From Photobacterium swingsii (GTDB lineage: Bacteria > Pseudomonadota > Gammaproteobacteria > Enterobacterales > Vibrionaceae): a stretch of DNA of 64,000 nucleotides. The notes beneath the pieces are model-generated. The model searched no databases, was not told where the DNA came from, and worked only from the letters and a program-made list of their open reading frames with translations. This document shows, one piece after another, positions 17,361 to 27,549 of the stretch; the first letter of the stretch is position 1, and each line of letters opens with the position of its first letter. The stretch is from contig NZ_AP024852.1 in assembly GCF_024346715.1 (NCBI RefSeq), positions 3,162,001-3,226,000 of the forward strand. Reading direction: 5' to 3'. Position numbers and translations under genes: made by a program.

Positions 17361-18647
17361 TTAGCGTTGGACGCTATACAGGACAGCTTTAAGCTGCTCA
17401 AAATCTTTATCACGCTCAAGTGACAGTAAGTCCATCGCACCATGTTTGGCTAAGGTCGCAGGCAAATCAATTTTTTGCTCCAAAATCTCTTCAACAACCT
17501 CAATAAACTTAGCTGGATGCGCTGTACATAAAAACAAGCCAGTTTCTCCATCGCGTAGCTGCTCGTTCAGCACTCGGTATGCAATCGCCCCATGAGGCTC
17601 ACACAAGTAGCCCTCATTGTGCATGTCACGCAATGTTTCTGCGGCTTGCTGATCGGTCACAGAACCATAACCTAATTCGTTAAGTCCCCACCCTTTTAGT
17701 TGGCAGAGTTCTTCGATACGTGGCCAGTTATTGGGTTCACTCACATCCATCGCATTGGAAATAGTTGGGACAGTCGCATTCGGTGACCATTCACCCGTTT
17801 CAAGATAACGCGGTACGGTATCGTTAGCATTGGTGGCCACAATAAAGCGCTTCACTGGTAAACCTAATGATTTAGCGAGCAGACCCGCTGTTAAGTTACC
17901 AAAGTTACCACTTGGTACCGACACAACAAGCTCGCCACGTGCCGCTTTAGGCAGTTGTGCAACCGCTTCAAAGTAATAACAAATCTGCGCCATTAAGCGA
18001 CTAATATTGATAGAGTTCGCAGAGTTTAACCCAACATCTTCACGCAGCTCTGCATCATCAAACGCTTGCTTAACCAAGGCTTGGCAATCGTCGAACGTTC
18101 CATTGACCGCCACTGTGGTGATGTTACCCCCTAAGGTGCAGAAAAGTTTTTCTTGCAGCGGGCTGATCTTACCTTTCGGGTAAAGGATCACGACTTTGAT
18201 GTTATCCATGCCATAGAATGCATGGGCCACAGCAGCTCCCGTATCACCCGATGTCGCCGTTAAGATAGTAATCTGGCCATCGCTATCCGTCACTGCAGCT
18301 AAAGACTGCGCCATGAAGCGACCACCGAAGTCTTTAAACGCTAAAGTAGGACCGTGGAATAATTCAAGTGCGTAAACGCCCTCTTTGACTTGGGCGACTG
18401 GCGCTTCAAATTGAAACGCATTTTCAACCATTTGAGCTACTGTCTCGCTAGCAAGCTCTTCACCTATGAATGCCGATAGGATTTTGCTGCTGCGGCTGAC
18501 AAAGTCGAGCTCGAGTAACGCGTCAATATCGCCAAGTTCAGGTAACTCAGACGGGAAAAATAAACCTTGGTTACGGCCAAGACCTTGACGTACCGCTTGA
18601 GAAAACGATACCTGTTGTTGATGTTCTTTTAAGTTATACAGCTTCAT
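17361..18647 (-). CDS. thrC: Threonine synthase
   Basis: PLP enzyme converting O-phosphohomoserine to threonine, last step of the pathway. It has 428 residues, matching E. coli ThrC. The PLP lysine lies in HGPTLAFKDFGGRFM near residue 108. The glycine-rich phosphate loop is VSVPSGNFGNLTAGL, and TATSGDTGAAVAHAF is also typical. ATG at 18647, two bases after the thrB stop, so it is co-translated in the thrABC operon, whose control is the attenuator upstream of thrA. Confidence 0.97.
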   Translation of the reverse strand: MKLYNLKEHQQQVSFSQAVRQGLGRNQGLFFPSELPELGDIDALLELDFVSRSSKILSAFIGEELASETVAQMVENAFQFEAPVAQVKEGVYALELFHGPTLAFKDFGGRFMAQSLAAVTDSDGQITILTATSGDTGAAVAHAFYGMDNIKVVILYPKGKISPLQEKLFCTLGGNITTVAVNGTFDDCQALVKQAFDDAELREDVGLNSANSINISRLMAQICYYFEAVAQLPKAARGELVVSVPSGNFGNLTAGLLAKSLGLPVKRFIVATNANDTVPRYLETGEWSPNATVPTISNAMDVSEPNNWPRIEELCQLKGWGLNELGYGSVTDQQAAETLRDMHNEGYLCEPHGAIAYRVLNEQLRDGETGLFLCTAHPAKFIEVVEEILEQKIDLPATLAKHGAMDLLSLERDKDFEQLKAVLYSVQR

Positions 18648-18649
18648 GG

Positions 18650-19606
18650 TTATAGCTCACTTCCTGTTACTTTTGAGCCCTGACTGTCTAAGCGACAGAC
18701 GTGGACAAATCCTTCGTCATTTTGCACATAATTCTCTTGAAGCCAGCGAGCAATGCGTTCGGCCACTTCAAGGTTATCGCATGCGGTAAACATGGTCGGG
18801 CCCGACCCCGAGATCCCGCTCGCCAATGCACCCGCTTGTAAGGCATATTCACGCGCTTTTCCAAATCCTGGCAGCAACTGCTCACGGTAAGGTTCTGCGA
18901 CGACATCTTTAATCATCTTAGCGGCAAGTGCAGGTTGCTGAGAGTAACACGCATGAATAAACCCAGCGAGGTGACGGCCATGGGCTATCACATCTTGACG
19001 GCGGTATTGCGACGGTAAAATCGCGCGCGCTTCTGCTGTCGGTACTTTGATGCCTGGGTAAGCCATCACCCAGTACCAGTCATCAAAACACGGTACAGAT
19101 TGGCTAATAATGCCGAGCTCTTCGACCATAAATTGCAGTCCACCCAGATAACAAGGTGCCACATTATCATAGTGGAGACTCCCCGAAATCTTAGCTTCCA
19201 TTTCCCCCATTAAAGCTAATAATTCGGTTTCAGTTAATGGCAGATCATGAAACTGATTAAGCGCGTCAAGCGCAGCAACCACAGAACAAGCACTTGATCC
19301 CAACCCCGAACCAATCGGCATATTTTTCTCTAGTGTCATTTTCACAGGCTTTACCGCGAAGCCTTTTTTATCGAGCTCACGCGCAAATACCTGCCAGCAA
19401 TCAAACACTATGTTGTCTTCGGCTTTTGGGGGTAATTTAGCCACAAAATTGCCAACACATTGCAATACAAAAGGCTGGTCACTGGTTTCAACTTTAACGC
19501 GATCACCCAATAGCGAGCCATCTAGCGGCGAGACTGCCGCTCCCAGTACATCGAAACCAACGCTAACATTGCCAATCGATGCTGGCGCATATACCACTAC
19601 ACTCAT
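18650..19606 (-). CDS. thrB: Homoserine kinase
   Basis: GHMP-family kinase phosphorylating homoserine with ATP. It has 318 residues. The ATP loop [17 protein letters not shown] is near residues 91-107. The N-terminal [15 protein letters not shown] and the C-terminal [11 protein letters not shown] are the other two GHMP motifs. Its ATG at 19606 follows the thrA stop by one base, with AGGGG inside the thrA end as ribosome binding site. Middle gene of the thr operon. Confidence 0.97.
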   Translation of the reverse strand: MSVVVYAPASIGNVSVGFDVLGAAVSPLDGSLLGDRVKVETSDQPFVLQCVGNFVAKLPPKAEDNIVFDCWQVFARELDKKGFAVKPVKMTLEKNMPIGSGLGSSACSVVAALDALNQFHDLPLTETELLALMGEMEAKISGSLHYDNVAPCYLGGLQFMVEELGIISQSVPCFDDWYWVMAYPGIKVPTAEARAILPSQYRRQDVIAHGRHLAGFIHACYSQQPALAAKMIKDVVAEPYREQLLPGFGKAREYALQAGALASGISGSGPTMFTACDNLEVAERIARWLQENYVQNDEGFVHVCRLDSQGSKVTGSEL

Positions 19607-19607
19607 T

Positions 19608-22079
19608 TTATACCCCTAATTTCCAGCCTAATGTACGCATCAAGTCAGCAAATACACCTGCTGCTGTTACTTCTGTACCCGCTCCATAGCCTCGTAATAC
19701 TAACGGAATTGGCTGGTAATAGCGGCTGTAGAATGCCAAAGCATTTTCACCATCTTTGATTTTGAACATAGGATCGTCACCATCAACCGCGGCCAGTTTC
19801 ACTCGGCACTGCCCTTGTTCGGCTTCACGATCAATTTCACCAACATAACGCAATACTTTGCCTTCTTTTGCTGCTGCATCCGATAACTGCTTAAAGTAAG
19901 CATCGGCTTCAGGTAAGCGGGCCATAAAATCATCAACCGAACCTTCTGCATCGAAACCCGGTGGCAATGCTTGTTCAACAATCACATCTTCAAGCTCCAA
20001 TGCAAGTCCGGATTCACGTGCCAAGATCAATAGCTTACGCGCGACATCCATCCCAGATAAATCATCACGAGGATCGGGTTCAGTAAAGCCATTGTTACGG
20101 GCAACCGTTGTCGCTTCACTAAAGCTCATGCCTTCATCTAACTTACCGAAAATATATGACATTGAGCCTGATAGGATCCCTGCGAAACGCGAAAGCTCAT
20201 CACCGGCAGCTAATAAGTTTTGCAAGTTTTCAATGACAGGCAACCCCGCGCCCACAGTTGTGTCGTACATGAATTTACGACGTGTGCTACGTGCCGCTTG
20301 GCGAAGCTGATGGTAGTAAGCCATGCTAGCCGTATTCGACTTTTTATTGGGTGTAATAACGTGAAAACCAGCGCTTAAGAAATCAACGTACTGATCGGCA
20401 ATTGCTTGTTCTGAGGTACAGTCGATGATGACAGGGTTAATGATATGGTTACGCTGAACCAACTGGATCAGGCTTGAAAGTTCAAAGCCTTGCTGCGCTT
20501 GGCCCATTTGATCTCGCCAATTTTCCAACGCTAACCCATTGCTGTTAAGCACCAAGCCACGGCTATTGGCTAAGCCGCACACGCGGATCACTATGCCCTT
20601 TTCAGCTAACGTGCTTTGTTGGCGTTGAATCTGATCCACCAGCTCACCGCCGACGCCACCAACACCAACCACAAATACATCCAAGAAATGCTGACTGTTG
20701 AAGAGATTTTCATGGCAAGCTTTCACCGACTCAGACACTTTATCCGCAGGGATAACCGCAGAAATCGCCCGCTCAGAGGATCCTTGCGCAATCGCAACGA
20801 TATTGACGTTCACTTCCGCAAGCGATGTAAAGAAGCGTGAGGCGATACCACGCGAAGTACGCATGCCATCACCAACTAAAGTCACAATGGCAACGTCATC
20901 CAAAAATTCAACAGGCTCTAGCAACCCTTCTTTCAATTCCAATTCAAAATTATCTTGCAGGGCTTGTTTGGCCGCTGCTTTATCTTCACTTTCAATACAA
21001 AAACTGATGCTGTATTCCGATGAAGACTGAGTGATCAGCACGATGGAGACACCCGCAATCGACATCGCACCAAATACACGGCTTGCCATGCCAACCATGC
21101 CTTTCATACCTGGGCCTGACACATTCACCATGGTCAGATCCTTTAAGGTTGTGATCCCTTTTATATCGAGCTTATCTTCCCCCGTATCCTGGCCAATAAG
21201 AGAGCCAGCGCCTTGCGGGTTAAAGCTGTTTTTAATCAGGCAAGGAATGTGGAACTGTGCAATCGGCGCGATGGTTTTAGGGTGTAAGACAGAAGCACCA
21301 AAATAAGAGAGCTCCATCGCTTCTTGGTAGCTCAAGGATTTAATTTGGCGCGCATCAGGCACAATACGTGGATCGCAACTGTAAACCCCATCGACATCCG
21401 TCCAGATTTCACAGCACTCTGCACGTAAACAAGCCGCCAGTACCGCCGCCGAGTAATCAGAACCATTACGCCCTAACGTAACTAATTCGCCTTTTTCATT
21501 ACCCGCTGTAAAACCTGGCATGATATTCACATGGCCTTCAGGCAGAGGGTTACGCTTAAAATTCTGCGTCGATGCTTCAATATCTACGTGCGCTTCAAGG
21601 TACTCACCATGTGCTAAAAGGTATTCGACTGGATCGATGAGGTTACCTTGTAAGCCTTTGGCTTCGAGCATGGCTTTCATCGCCACAATCGATAAGCGCT
21701 CACCTTTACTGATCATTTTTGCGTACACATTATCAGGGCATAATCCCAACAACTTAATACCGTGAACGTATTGTTTTAGCTGACCAAGTGAACTCGCTAA
21801 CTTGGCATCTAATAATGCTTTATCGAAATTGGGCTCTACAGCTTTTAAATCTGTAAACAAGGTTTGAAACACGTTCTCCAAATCAGCAAGCTGTAATTCA
21901 GCTTCCCCATTCGCGACGGTATTGTCGATCACTGACACCAGCTTATTGGTTACTTTACCCGGCGCGGATAACACGACAGACACTTCACTCTGACGAGCAT
22001 TATTCGCAATGATGTCTGCCGCTCTTGAAAATCGGTCGGCATCTGCCAACGATGAACCACCAAACTTTAATACGCGCAT
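19608..22079 (-). CDS. thrA: Bifunctional aspartokinase I / homoserine dehydrogenase I
   Basis: Fused enzyme catalysing the first and third steps from aspartate to threonine, normally inhibited by threonine. It has 823 residues (E. coli 820). The aspartokinase domain starts [17 protein letters not shown] and covers about residues 1-290. Two ACT-like regulatory regions occupy about 310-460. The dehydrogenase NAD(P) fold starts near [18 protein letters not shown] at about 468, and the catalytic region carries [10 protein letters not shown] and the [17 protein letters not shown] signature near 680. First gene of thrABC, preceded by thrL and its attenuator. Confidence 0.97.
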   Translation of the reverse strand: MRVLKFGGSSLADADRFSRAADIIANNARQSEVSVVLSAPGKVTNKLVSVIDNTVANGEAELQLADLENVFQTLFTDLKAVEPNFDKALLDAKLASSLGQLKQYVHGIKLLGLCPDNVYAKMISKGERLSIVAMKAMLEAKGLQGNLIDPVEYLLAHGEYLEAHVDIEASTQNFKRNPLPEGHVNIMPGFTAGNEKGELVTLGRNGSDYSAAVLAACLRAECCEIWTDVDGVYSCDPRIVPDARQIKSLSYQEAMELSYFGASVLHPKTIAPIAQFHIPCLIKNSFNPQGAGSLIGQDTGEDKLDIKGITTLKDLTMVNVSGPGMKGMVGMASRVFGAMSIAGVSIVLITQSSSEYSISFCIESEDKAAAKQALQDNFELELKEGLLEPVEFLDDVAIVTLVGDGMRTSRGIASRFFTSLAEVNVNIVAIAQGSSERAISAVIPADKVSESVKACHENLFNSQHFLDVFVVGVGGVGGELVDQIQRQQSTLAEKGIVIRVCGLANSRGLVLNSNGLALENWRDQMGQAQQGFELSSLIQLVQRNHIINPVIIDCTSEQAIADQYVDFLSAGFHVITPNKKSNTASMAYYHQLRQAARSTRRKFMYDTTVGAGLPVIENLQNLLAAGDELSRFAGILSGSMSYIFGKLDEGMSFSEATTVARNNGFTEPDPRDDLSGMDVARKLLILARESGLALELEDVIVEQALPPGFDAEGSVDDFMARLPEADAYFKQLSDAAAKEGKVLRYVGEIDREAEQGQCRVKLAAVDGDDPMFKIKDGENALAFYSRYYQPIPLVLRGYGAGTEVTAAGVFADLMRTLGWKLGV

Positions 22080-22162
22080 TCCCTACTCCCAAATCCCTTA
22101 AATTTTCAGACTACTGCATAAAACGCAGTGTAACGGTCAACCAAAATTGTGATGTAAAAAGT

Positions 22163-22198
22163 GAAAAAAAAGCCCGCACCTGATTGGGGTGCGGGCTT
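22163..22198 (-). terminator. thr attenuator terminator
   Basis: On the minus strand AAGCCCGCACC-CCAATCA-GGTGCGGGCTT is followed by eight T. It lies between thrL and thrA, so it is the attenuator that stops transcription when threonyl- and isoleucyl-tRNA are plentiful. Confidence 0.92.
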
Positions 22199-22219
22199 CT
22201 CTGATAATTCTTGTACGTA

Positions 22220-22291
22220 TCAGCTAGCCCCAACACCCATGGTGCCGGTAATAATAATCGTGGTAATTGTGCTGAATACGTTTTTCATCAT
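22220..22291 (-). CDS. thrL: thr operon leader peptide
   Basis: 23-residue peptide from ATG at 22291 to TGA at 22220-22222, too short for ordinary gene calling. The core is FSTITTIIITGT: five Thr and four Ile codons in twelve. This is the same design as E. coli ThrL, whose translation senses both amino acids. The attenuator hairpin begins about 20 bases after the stop, as required for the antiterminator switch. A likely promoter is just upstream. Function is inferred from this arrangement and the following thrABC genes. Confidence 0.92.
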   Translation of the reverse strand: MMKNVFSTITTIIITGTMGVGAS

Positions 22292-22327
22292 GACTAAAAG
22301 TCGTTCTCAATATGCTGGATTAGTTAA

Positions 22328-22356
22328 CGTTTACCGAACATTTGGTGACGAGTCAA
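22328..22356 (-). promoter_or_regulatory. Likely thr operon promoter
   Basis: On the minus strand TTGACT (22356-22351) is a good -35; 17 bases later is TAAACG (22333-22328), a weak -10. The leader peptide starts about 37 bases further on. Confidence 0.5.
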
Positions 22357-22577
22357 CCAATTTCTCTTTTTCCTTGTGCAAGAACCCAGTATAAAAACAC
22401 CTTTCTTAGGACAAGCTGCTATTGTTCATTATTGGTAATACGTATAAAAAACCACCCGCTTTGATTGCAGTTAAACGCCAGTCGTTGCATAGTGTGCATA
22501 TATCATCAGCGTTCTATTTAACGAATACGAACATGCAGTGTTGACGCATAGCCATTCATCATTCTGGAGGGACCCGA

Positions 22578-24293
22578 ATGACCGCAGCCATGGAACAACT
22601 TGTCGCTCATACCATCTTGCAAGGCTTTGATGCCATGTACGGTCGATTTTTAGACGTTACCGCTGGTGCACAGGATCGCTTTGAAAAGCGTGATTGGCCA
22701 GCCGTACATCTGGCCCTTAAAAAGCGTATTAGTTTCTATGCCAACCATGTTGGACTCGTCACCAGCCAGATCCAGATCATGCTGGGTGAACGCTATGCAA
22801 ATCGTGACTTTTTAATGGGTGTCAAAGCCGCTTATGAAGATCTCTTATTAGATTACCCACGCTATGAAATCGCAGAGAGTTTCTTTAACTCCGTCTATTG
22901 CCGTATCTTTGAACACCGTAATATCAACCGCGATAAGCTATTTGTTCATAGCTCACAAGAAGGCCGTTTACCCACTTACCCAACGCCTTTAACCCGCACT
23001 TACTTTGCTACGAACGGTATTCAATCTTTATTTACTCGCTTGTTCAACGACACCCCATTTACCGCTGATTGGGAAGATAAAAACCGTGACATCGACCTTG
23101 TTAGCCAACGCCTAGAGCAAGTCTTTGGAAAGGCGCGGAATAACACGAGTACGCTCGAATTAATCCGCGAACCCTTTTACCGCAACAAAGCGGCGTATTT
23201 GATTGGCCGTATAACCCTTGAAAACCAACAGCAATACCCTTTTATTTTACCGATATTAACCAACGCAAATGGTGAGCTGTATGTCGACGCCTGTATCTGC
23301 GATGTCGACGATGCGAGTATTATTTTTGGCTTCGCCCGCTCCTATTTCATGGTTTACGCTCCTGCACCAGCCGCTTTGGTCCAGTTTCTGAGCGAGCTAA
23401 TGCCCAACAAAACACGGGCTGAACTGTACACAGCGATAGGCTGTCAGAAACATGGAAAAACAGAACTGTACCGCGAGTTTCTCTCCCATTTGGAACAGTC
23501 CGACGATCAATTTGTCACAGCCGAAGGCATCAAAGGCATGGTAATGTCTGTCTTTACACTTCCCTCTTATGGCTTCGTTTTTAAAATCATAAAAGATAAG
23601 TTTGCCCCACAAAAAGACATCAGCCACGACACGGTAAAAGAGAAATATAAGCTCGTTAAGGAACACGACCGGGTTGGCCGCATGGCTGATACACAAGAAT
23701 ATCGTAACTTCAGTTTTGACAGAGCCCGGTTCAGCGATGAATTACTAGAGGAGCTACTTGAAGTGGCACCATCGATCATTGATGTGACCGACGATACTAT
23801 CATAATCAAGCACCTCTATATGGAGCGTCGCATGGTGCCATTTAACATCTATGTCGACCAAGCCAATGATGAGGATCTTCGCCATGCCGTTGATGAATAT
23901 GGCAAAGCCATTAAACAACTGGCAGCCGCGAATATTTTCCCGGGTGACATGTTGTTTAAGAACTTTGGTGTCACCCGCCACCGCCGTGTCGTTTTCTATG
24001 ATTACGATGAAATCAGCTATATGACGGAAATGAATTTCCGTGAGATCCCACCGCCTCGTTATCCTGAAGATGAAATGGCCGCCGAACCTTGGTACAGCGT
24101 TGGGATCTACGATGTATTCCCTGAGGAGTTTCGCACCTTCTTACTGATCAACCCAAAGATCCGCGCCCTGTTTAATGAGCTTCATAGTGATTTGTTCGAA
24201 GCCAGTTATTGGCGTCAACTCCAACAAAATATCACTAATCAGCAATACGAGGATGTTTATCCTTATGCCAAAGCGCTACGCTTTCGGCAATAA
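22578..24293 (+). CDS. aceK: Isocitrate dehydrogenase kinase/phosphatase AceK
   Basis: Bifunctional cytoplasmic enzyme that phosphorylates isocitrate dehydrogenase to divert carbon into the glyoxylate shunt, and reverses this. It has 571 residues (E. coli 578). The C-terminal kinase-like half contains [20 protein letters not shown] near residue 320 (ATP-binding region) and the strongly conserved [19 protein letters not shown] near 471. GGAGGG precedes the ATG at 22578. Unlike in E. coli, it is not next to aceBA, so it is expressed separately. No terminator is obvious in the following 278 bp. Confidence 0.96.
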   Translation: MTAAMEQLVAHTILQGFDAMYGRFLDVTAGAQDRFEKRDWPAVHLALKKRISFYANHVGLVTSQIQIMLGERYANRDFLMGVKAAYEDLLLDYPRYEIAESFFNSVYCRIFEHRNINRDKLFVHSSQEGRLPTYPTPLTRTYFATNGIQSLFTRLFNDTPFTADWEDKNRDIDLVSQRLEQVFGKARNNTSTLELIREPFYRNKAAYLIGRITLENQQQYPFILPILTNANGELYVDACICDVDDASIIFGFARSYFMVYAPAPAALVQFLSELMPNKTRAELYTAIGCQKHGKTELYREFLSHLEQSDDQFVTAEGIKGMVMSVFTLPSYGFVFKIIKDKFAPQKDISHDTVKEKYKLVKEHDRVGRMADTQEYRNFSFDRARFSDELLEELLEVAPSIIDVTDDTIIIKHLYMERRMVPFNIYVDQANDEDLRHAVDEYGKAIKQLAAANIFPGDMLFKNFGVTRHRRVVFYDYDEISYMTEMNFREIPPPRYPEDEMAAEPWYSVGIYDVFPEEFRTFLLINPKIRALFNELHSDLFEASYWRQLQQNITNQQYEDVYPYAKALRFRQ

Positions 24294-24571
24294 GCCAAGT
24301 TAGCCCACATACCCTCGCCGATATGTACGTTGTTATGTGGGCAAGTTATCGCAAATACCCCCTGCGAGCCCTAGATCACATTCCTTTTGATAGCTATATC
24401 AAATGACGCAAAAAGAGCAAAAAAGTTTCGTTGAATATCTCATTAACTTTGAGATGACATGTCAAAAATAAGAAATCTGTCCTAGTATTATTAGCAATGT
24501 CGCATCCCTCATATTTCATGGCAAATTTGCGACAAGACCAATAAATAACAACAAACAGGGAAGGTGAAGCA

Positions 24572-25033
24572 ATGCGATATTTGCTGATCACAATTACCCT
24601 GCTGGTAGTGGCATTACCAACAACAGCAGCAGAAAAGGGCCTACTCGGTCTTATAAGTGGCGAGACAGCATCAGGCTGGTTTATGTCATCGCAATCAAAA
24701 AATGCCGAACAGTTCGATCTGTGGCAGATAGATAGCGGTTACTCATATTCTTTAAATAATGATGTTGAGCTGTATTTGAGTACGCGACTCACCTCGGGCA
24801 ATGAAAATCAAGCGGCCAGCCGCGGCATGCTCTCGGGCGTAAAATATAACCTCACCCCAAAAATGAGCTTACGCAGCGCAGTAACGACTGAGAAAAAAAT
24901 CAATCAAGAAGCAACCATGGGCTTAGAAGTATCGAGCCAGTTTAACGTCAGCGAAAAAGTTAATTTGCATGCAACTGTCGATTACGAAGATTTAGAGCAG
25001 ATTTACCAGCTGGGTATTGGTTTTAGGTTTTAG
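24572..25033 (+). CDS. Small exported protein, possible outer-membrane beta-barrel
   Basis: 153 residues; family not recognised. Residues 1-20 (MRYLLITITLLVVALPTTAA) are a signal peptide, with a TAA-like cleavage site. The mature part alternates polar and hydrophobic residues in short strands (DVELYLSTRLTSG, SLRSAVTTEK, VNLHATVDYE) and ends in GIGFRF, an aromatic C-terminus as recognised by the BAM machinery. That suggests a small barrel or porin-like fragment of about six to eight strands. AAGGTGA precedes the ATG, and a strong terminator follows. A 10-bp palindrome TGACATGTCA lies 108 bp upstream of the start. Confidence 0.75.
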   Translation: MRYLLITITLLVVALPTTAAEKGLLGLISGETASGWFMSSQSKNAEQFDLWQIDSGYSYSLNNDVELYLSTRLTSGNENQAASRGMLSGVKYNLTPKMSLRSAVTTEKKINQEATMGLEVSSQFNVSEKVNLHATVDYEDLEQIYQLGIGFRF

Positions 25034-25038
25034 GTTAT

Positions 25039-25070
25039 AAGGGCAAGCTACACAGTAGCTTGCCCTTTTT
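25039..25070. terminator. Terminator after the small exported protein
   Basis: AAGGGCAAGCTA-CACAG-TAGCTTGCCCTTTTTT, a 12-bp stem with a T-run on the plus strand. On the minus strand it can end the convergent rraA-like gene only weakly. Confidence 0.9.
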
Positions 25071-25096
25071 TCATGCATGAGGAGGAGAACAACCCA

Positions 25097-25588
25097 CTAC
25101 AACACAGATAGGTCGAGTGCGTCTCGGCTAAGCAGTACCCCGTTGAGATCAGCGTACAGATAATCACCTGGGTAAACCATGGTATGCCCCACGGTTAATG
25201 TGACATTCAAGTCCCCAGTTTGACGTTTCACGGTTTTAATGGGACACGCACCCAACGCCTTCACGCCTAAGTCCAACTCAGCCAAAGTCGCAACATCTCG
25301 TGCTGCGCCATTGATCACCACGCCTTGCCAGCCATTTTTTACCGCCAACATTGCGAGTTGGTCACCAAGTAAAGCGCGGTTACATGAACCATGCCCATCA
25401 ATGAACAACACCTTATCTTTGCCATCTTGGCTAACGATATCGCGGACTAAGCTGTTATCTTCAAAACAACGTAAGGTGACAACTTCCCCGAAAAAAATCG
25501 ACTTTCCACCATAATCGACAAATGACACGGGCAACCAACGAACATCCTGCTCATAGTGATCGCATAAATCAGGTAATAAGTCTTTCAT
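25097..25588 (-). CDS. RraA-like protein (HMG/CHA aldolase or RNase E regulator family)
   Basis: 163 residues from the ATG at 25588, which has a perfect AGAGGAGG 5 bases upstream; a longer frame to 25633 is less likely. The fold signature is VVINGAARDVATLAELDLGVKALG, with the Arg-Asp pair that binds metal and pyruvate in the 4-hydroxy-4-methyl-2-oxoglutarate aldolases. LFIDGHGSCNRALLGDQLAMLA is the other conserved patch. The family includes RraA, the inhibitor of RNase E, and aldolases; motifs alone do not separate them here. The true rraA usually sits by menA, which is not the case here. Confidence 0.85.
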   Translation of the reverse strand: MKDLLPDLCDHYEQDVRWLPVSFVDYGGKSIFFGEVVTLRCFEDNSLVRDIVSQDGKDKVLFIDGHGSCNRALLGDQLAMLAVKNGWQGVVINGAARDVATLAELDLGVKALGACPIKTVKRQTGDLNVTLTVGHTMVYPGDYLYADLNGVLLSRDALDLSVL

Positions 25589-26256
25589 CTCATCCTCCTC
25601 TGATCCCGATAAAACAGCGCTAAAAATCATCATCTTGTTAATCAGTGTAGGTAACGTGGCAGAATTGACCTAATGAATTGCAGGCTTGTTAATATTGTTC
25701 AGAATATGCGCTGACTATTTACGATTAAACAGCACGATAATGTTGAAGAACCATGCGGATTCACTCAAATGCTGTTAGAATTGCAAAACTTGAGTAAACA
25801 AAGTGTTATTCAACCTCAGCTACCATGCACGTTGAAGACCACTTCCATGATAAATATTTACAGATAGCTAGATTCAAGCCAGTGAAGCAACAAGGTATTT
25901 GTAGAGATTGTTAAACATTGTCGATAGTCGTAATGATTCATCACTCTGTTTGATATAAATCAAGAAATACCAAGAAAGCGGTAACGAAACAATACACCAT
26001 TATTGTTAGCGTGCTGTTAAGTGCTTAGAATCATCGCCATCCAAGGGAATTGTAAGCCAATGTCCGAAATTCGGACGATTTTGTCGTTGTTTAGTGAAAC
26101 TAACGATAGAGATTTAGGATGGCGTACCACACAGGTAGTTATATCCGCAATAAACTGCGTTTTTTTGTAGAAGACTTTGCCTGTATGTGAATTTTTTTTA
26201 TAGAATTTAACTATTCTGTGTTTGACCAGATTCAGTTTTTTAATTAGGTACTGCCA
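25589..26256 (+). other. Long region upstream of arcA
   Basis: 668 bp without a supported gene. It holds a perfect FNR box (25950-25963). The rest is AT-rich with several candidate -10 hexamers; a long arcA leader is likely because the FNR box is about 290 bp before the ATG. Minus-strand open frames here look like noise. Confidence 0.55.
25950..25963 (+). promoter_or_regulatory. FNR box upstream of arcA
   Basis: TTGATATAAATCAA matches the FNR consensus TTGAT-N4-ATCAA at every position. In E. coli arcA is known to be activated by FNR, so the site probably drives anaerobic arcA expression. Confidence 0.8.
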
Positions 26257-26976
26257 ATGCAAACCCCTCATATTCTAATTGTAGAAGACGAGCACGTAAC
26301 ACGTAACACCCTTAAAAGCATCTTTGAAGCTGAGGGTTATACTGTATTTGAAGCAAACGACGGCGCAGAAATGCACCAGATGCTTTCGGAGCACCATGTA
26401 CACCTAGTCATCATGGACATTAACCTTCCAGGTAAAAATGGCCTACTGCTTGCGCGTGAATTACGCGAGCAAGGTGACATGGCACTCATGTTCCTCACTG
26501 GCCGTGACAACGAAGTTGATAAGATCCTTGGTCTTGAAATTGGTGCTGATGACTACATCACTAAACCATTCAACCCTCGTGAACTGACTATTCGTGCGCG
26601 CAACCTACTGACTCGTGCAATGAATCAAGGTCTACCAACGGAAGACAAGAAACTTGTAGAACGTTACGAGTTCAATGGTTGGTCACTTGAAATCAACAGC
26701 CGTTCACTAGTAAGCCCAAGTGGTGATCAATTCAAGCTACCACGCTCTGAATTCCGTGCACTGCTTCACTTCTGTGAAAACCCAGGCAAAATTCAAACAC
26801 GTGCAGACCTTCTTAAGAAGATGACTGGCCGTGAACTTAAGCCACATGACCGTACTGTTGACGTGACGATTCGTCGTATCCGTAAGCACTTTGAGTCTGT
26901 TGCTGATACCCCTGAAATCATCGCAACAATTCACGGTGAAGGTTACCGTTTTTGTGGTGACTTAGGCGAAGAATAA
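26257..26976 (+). CDS. arcA: Aerobic respiration control response regulator ArcA
   Basis: OmpR-type regulator that represses aerobic respiration genes when phosphorylated by ArcB. It has 239 residues (E. coli 238). The receiver domain covers residues 1-120: acidic pocket EDEHV, phospho-acceptor Asp in [12 protein letters not shown] (about residue 54), Lys in [10 protein letters not shown]. The winged-helix DNA-binding domain covers about 135-235, ending [13 protein letters not shown]. Codon use is that of a well expressed gene. Its kinase gene arcB is close by, convergent, after the lipoprotein gene. Confidence 0.97.
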   Translation: MQTPHILIVEDEHVTRNTLKSIFEAEGYTVFEANDGAEMHQMLSEHHVHLVIMDINLPGKNGLLLARELREQGDMALMFLTGRDNEVDKILGLEIGADDYITKPFNPRELTIRARNLLTRAMNQGLPTEDKKLVERYEFNGWSLEINSRSLVSPSGDQFKLPRSEFRALLHFCENPGKIQTRADLLKKMTGRELKPHDRTVDVTIRRIRKHFESVADTPEIIATIHGEGYRFCGDLGEE

Positions 26977-26994
26977 GCCCAAGGTTTATTCGAT

Positions 26995-27023
26995 AAAAAA
27001 AGGCACTGAAAAGTGCCTTTTTT
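26995..27023. terminator. Terminator arcA/arcB operon
   Basis: AAAAAAGGCACT-GAAA-AGTGCCTTTTTT. It can serve arcA and, read from the other side, the lipoprotein gene. Confidence 0.9.
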
Positions 27024-27063
27024 GTTTCTATTCCCCGCCATCAATCACATCAAAACCGCGTAG

Positions 27064-27549
27064 TTAGAAAACCTGATCGATTTTGACTTGGCGCTGGGTC
27101 AGGGTCATTTCTTTGCCTTGATAGTTTAAGGTCAATGCCACATTAACTGCCGTCCCTGCAGGCCAATTCGGACCTTTACGTAACATTACTTCAATGCCGT
27201 TGTTATCCATAGGGTTCACTTCTAGCTGGCTATTCGACAACCATTGCTGATCGTCAGTTGCCAATAGTACCTGCGTCACTGTCACGTCTTTAGGCAAGGC
27301 TTGCTGAGTCGCACTCACCACCTTCACTGACGCCAACAACGTACCTTGCTGGTTATCCCCTTCTCCAACAACAGGCATACTATTGAGCCATAAATAGCTA
27401 TCTAGCTTCGCAGGGGTCTCTGCTAGCATAACCTGACCCGGTGACTGCCAAATATCACTCTGTTGTGTTGACGACGTGCCGCTTTGCCCTGCACAGGCCA
27501 TTAACACCATGCTGCTTGCCAGCACGCCTGCCATTTTCAATCCCTTCAT
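27064..27549 (-). CDS. Predicted lipoprotein translationally coupled to arcB
   Basis: 161 residues; family not recognised. The N-terminus MKGLKMAGVLASSMVLMACAGQ is a lipoprotein signal with lipobox LMAC and Cys at residue 19. No second membrane segment follows. The remainder is a soluble, probably beta-rich domain (VTQVLLATDDQQW, NVALTLNYQGKEMTL). Its ATG overlaps the arcB stop (ATGA), so both are made from one mRNA and translation is coupled. This makes a role linked to ArcB or to the envelope under redox control possible, but nothing in the sequence proves it. It ends at the terminator shared with arcA. Confidence 0.85.
   Translation of the reverse strand: MKGLKMAGVLASSMVLMACAGQSGTSSTQQSDIWQSPGQVMLAETPAKLDSYLWLNSMPVVGEGDNQQGTLLASVKVVSATQQALPKDVTVTQVLLATDDQQWLSNSQLEVNPMDNNGIEVMLRKGPNWPAGTAVNVALTLNYQGKEMTLTQRQVKIDQVF

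Noticed and set aside
26017..26271. 84-codon minus-strand frame upstream of arcA
   Set aside because: Overlaps the arcA start and the arcA control region; no ribosome binding site or family resemblance.
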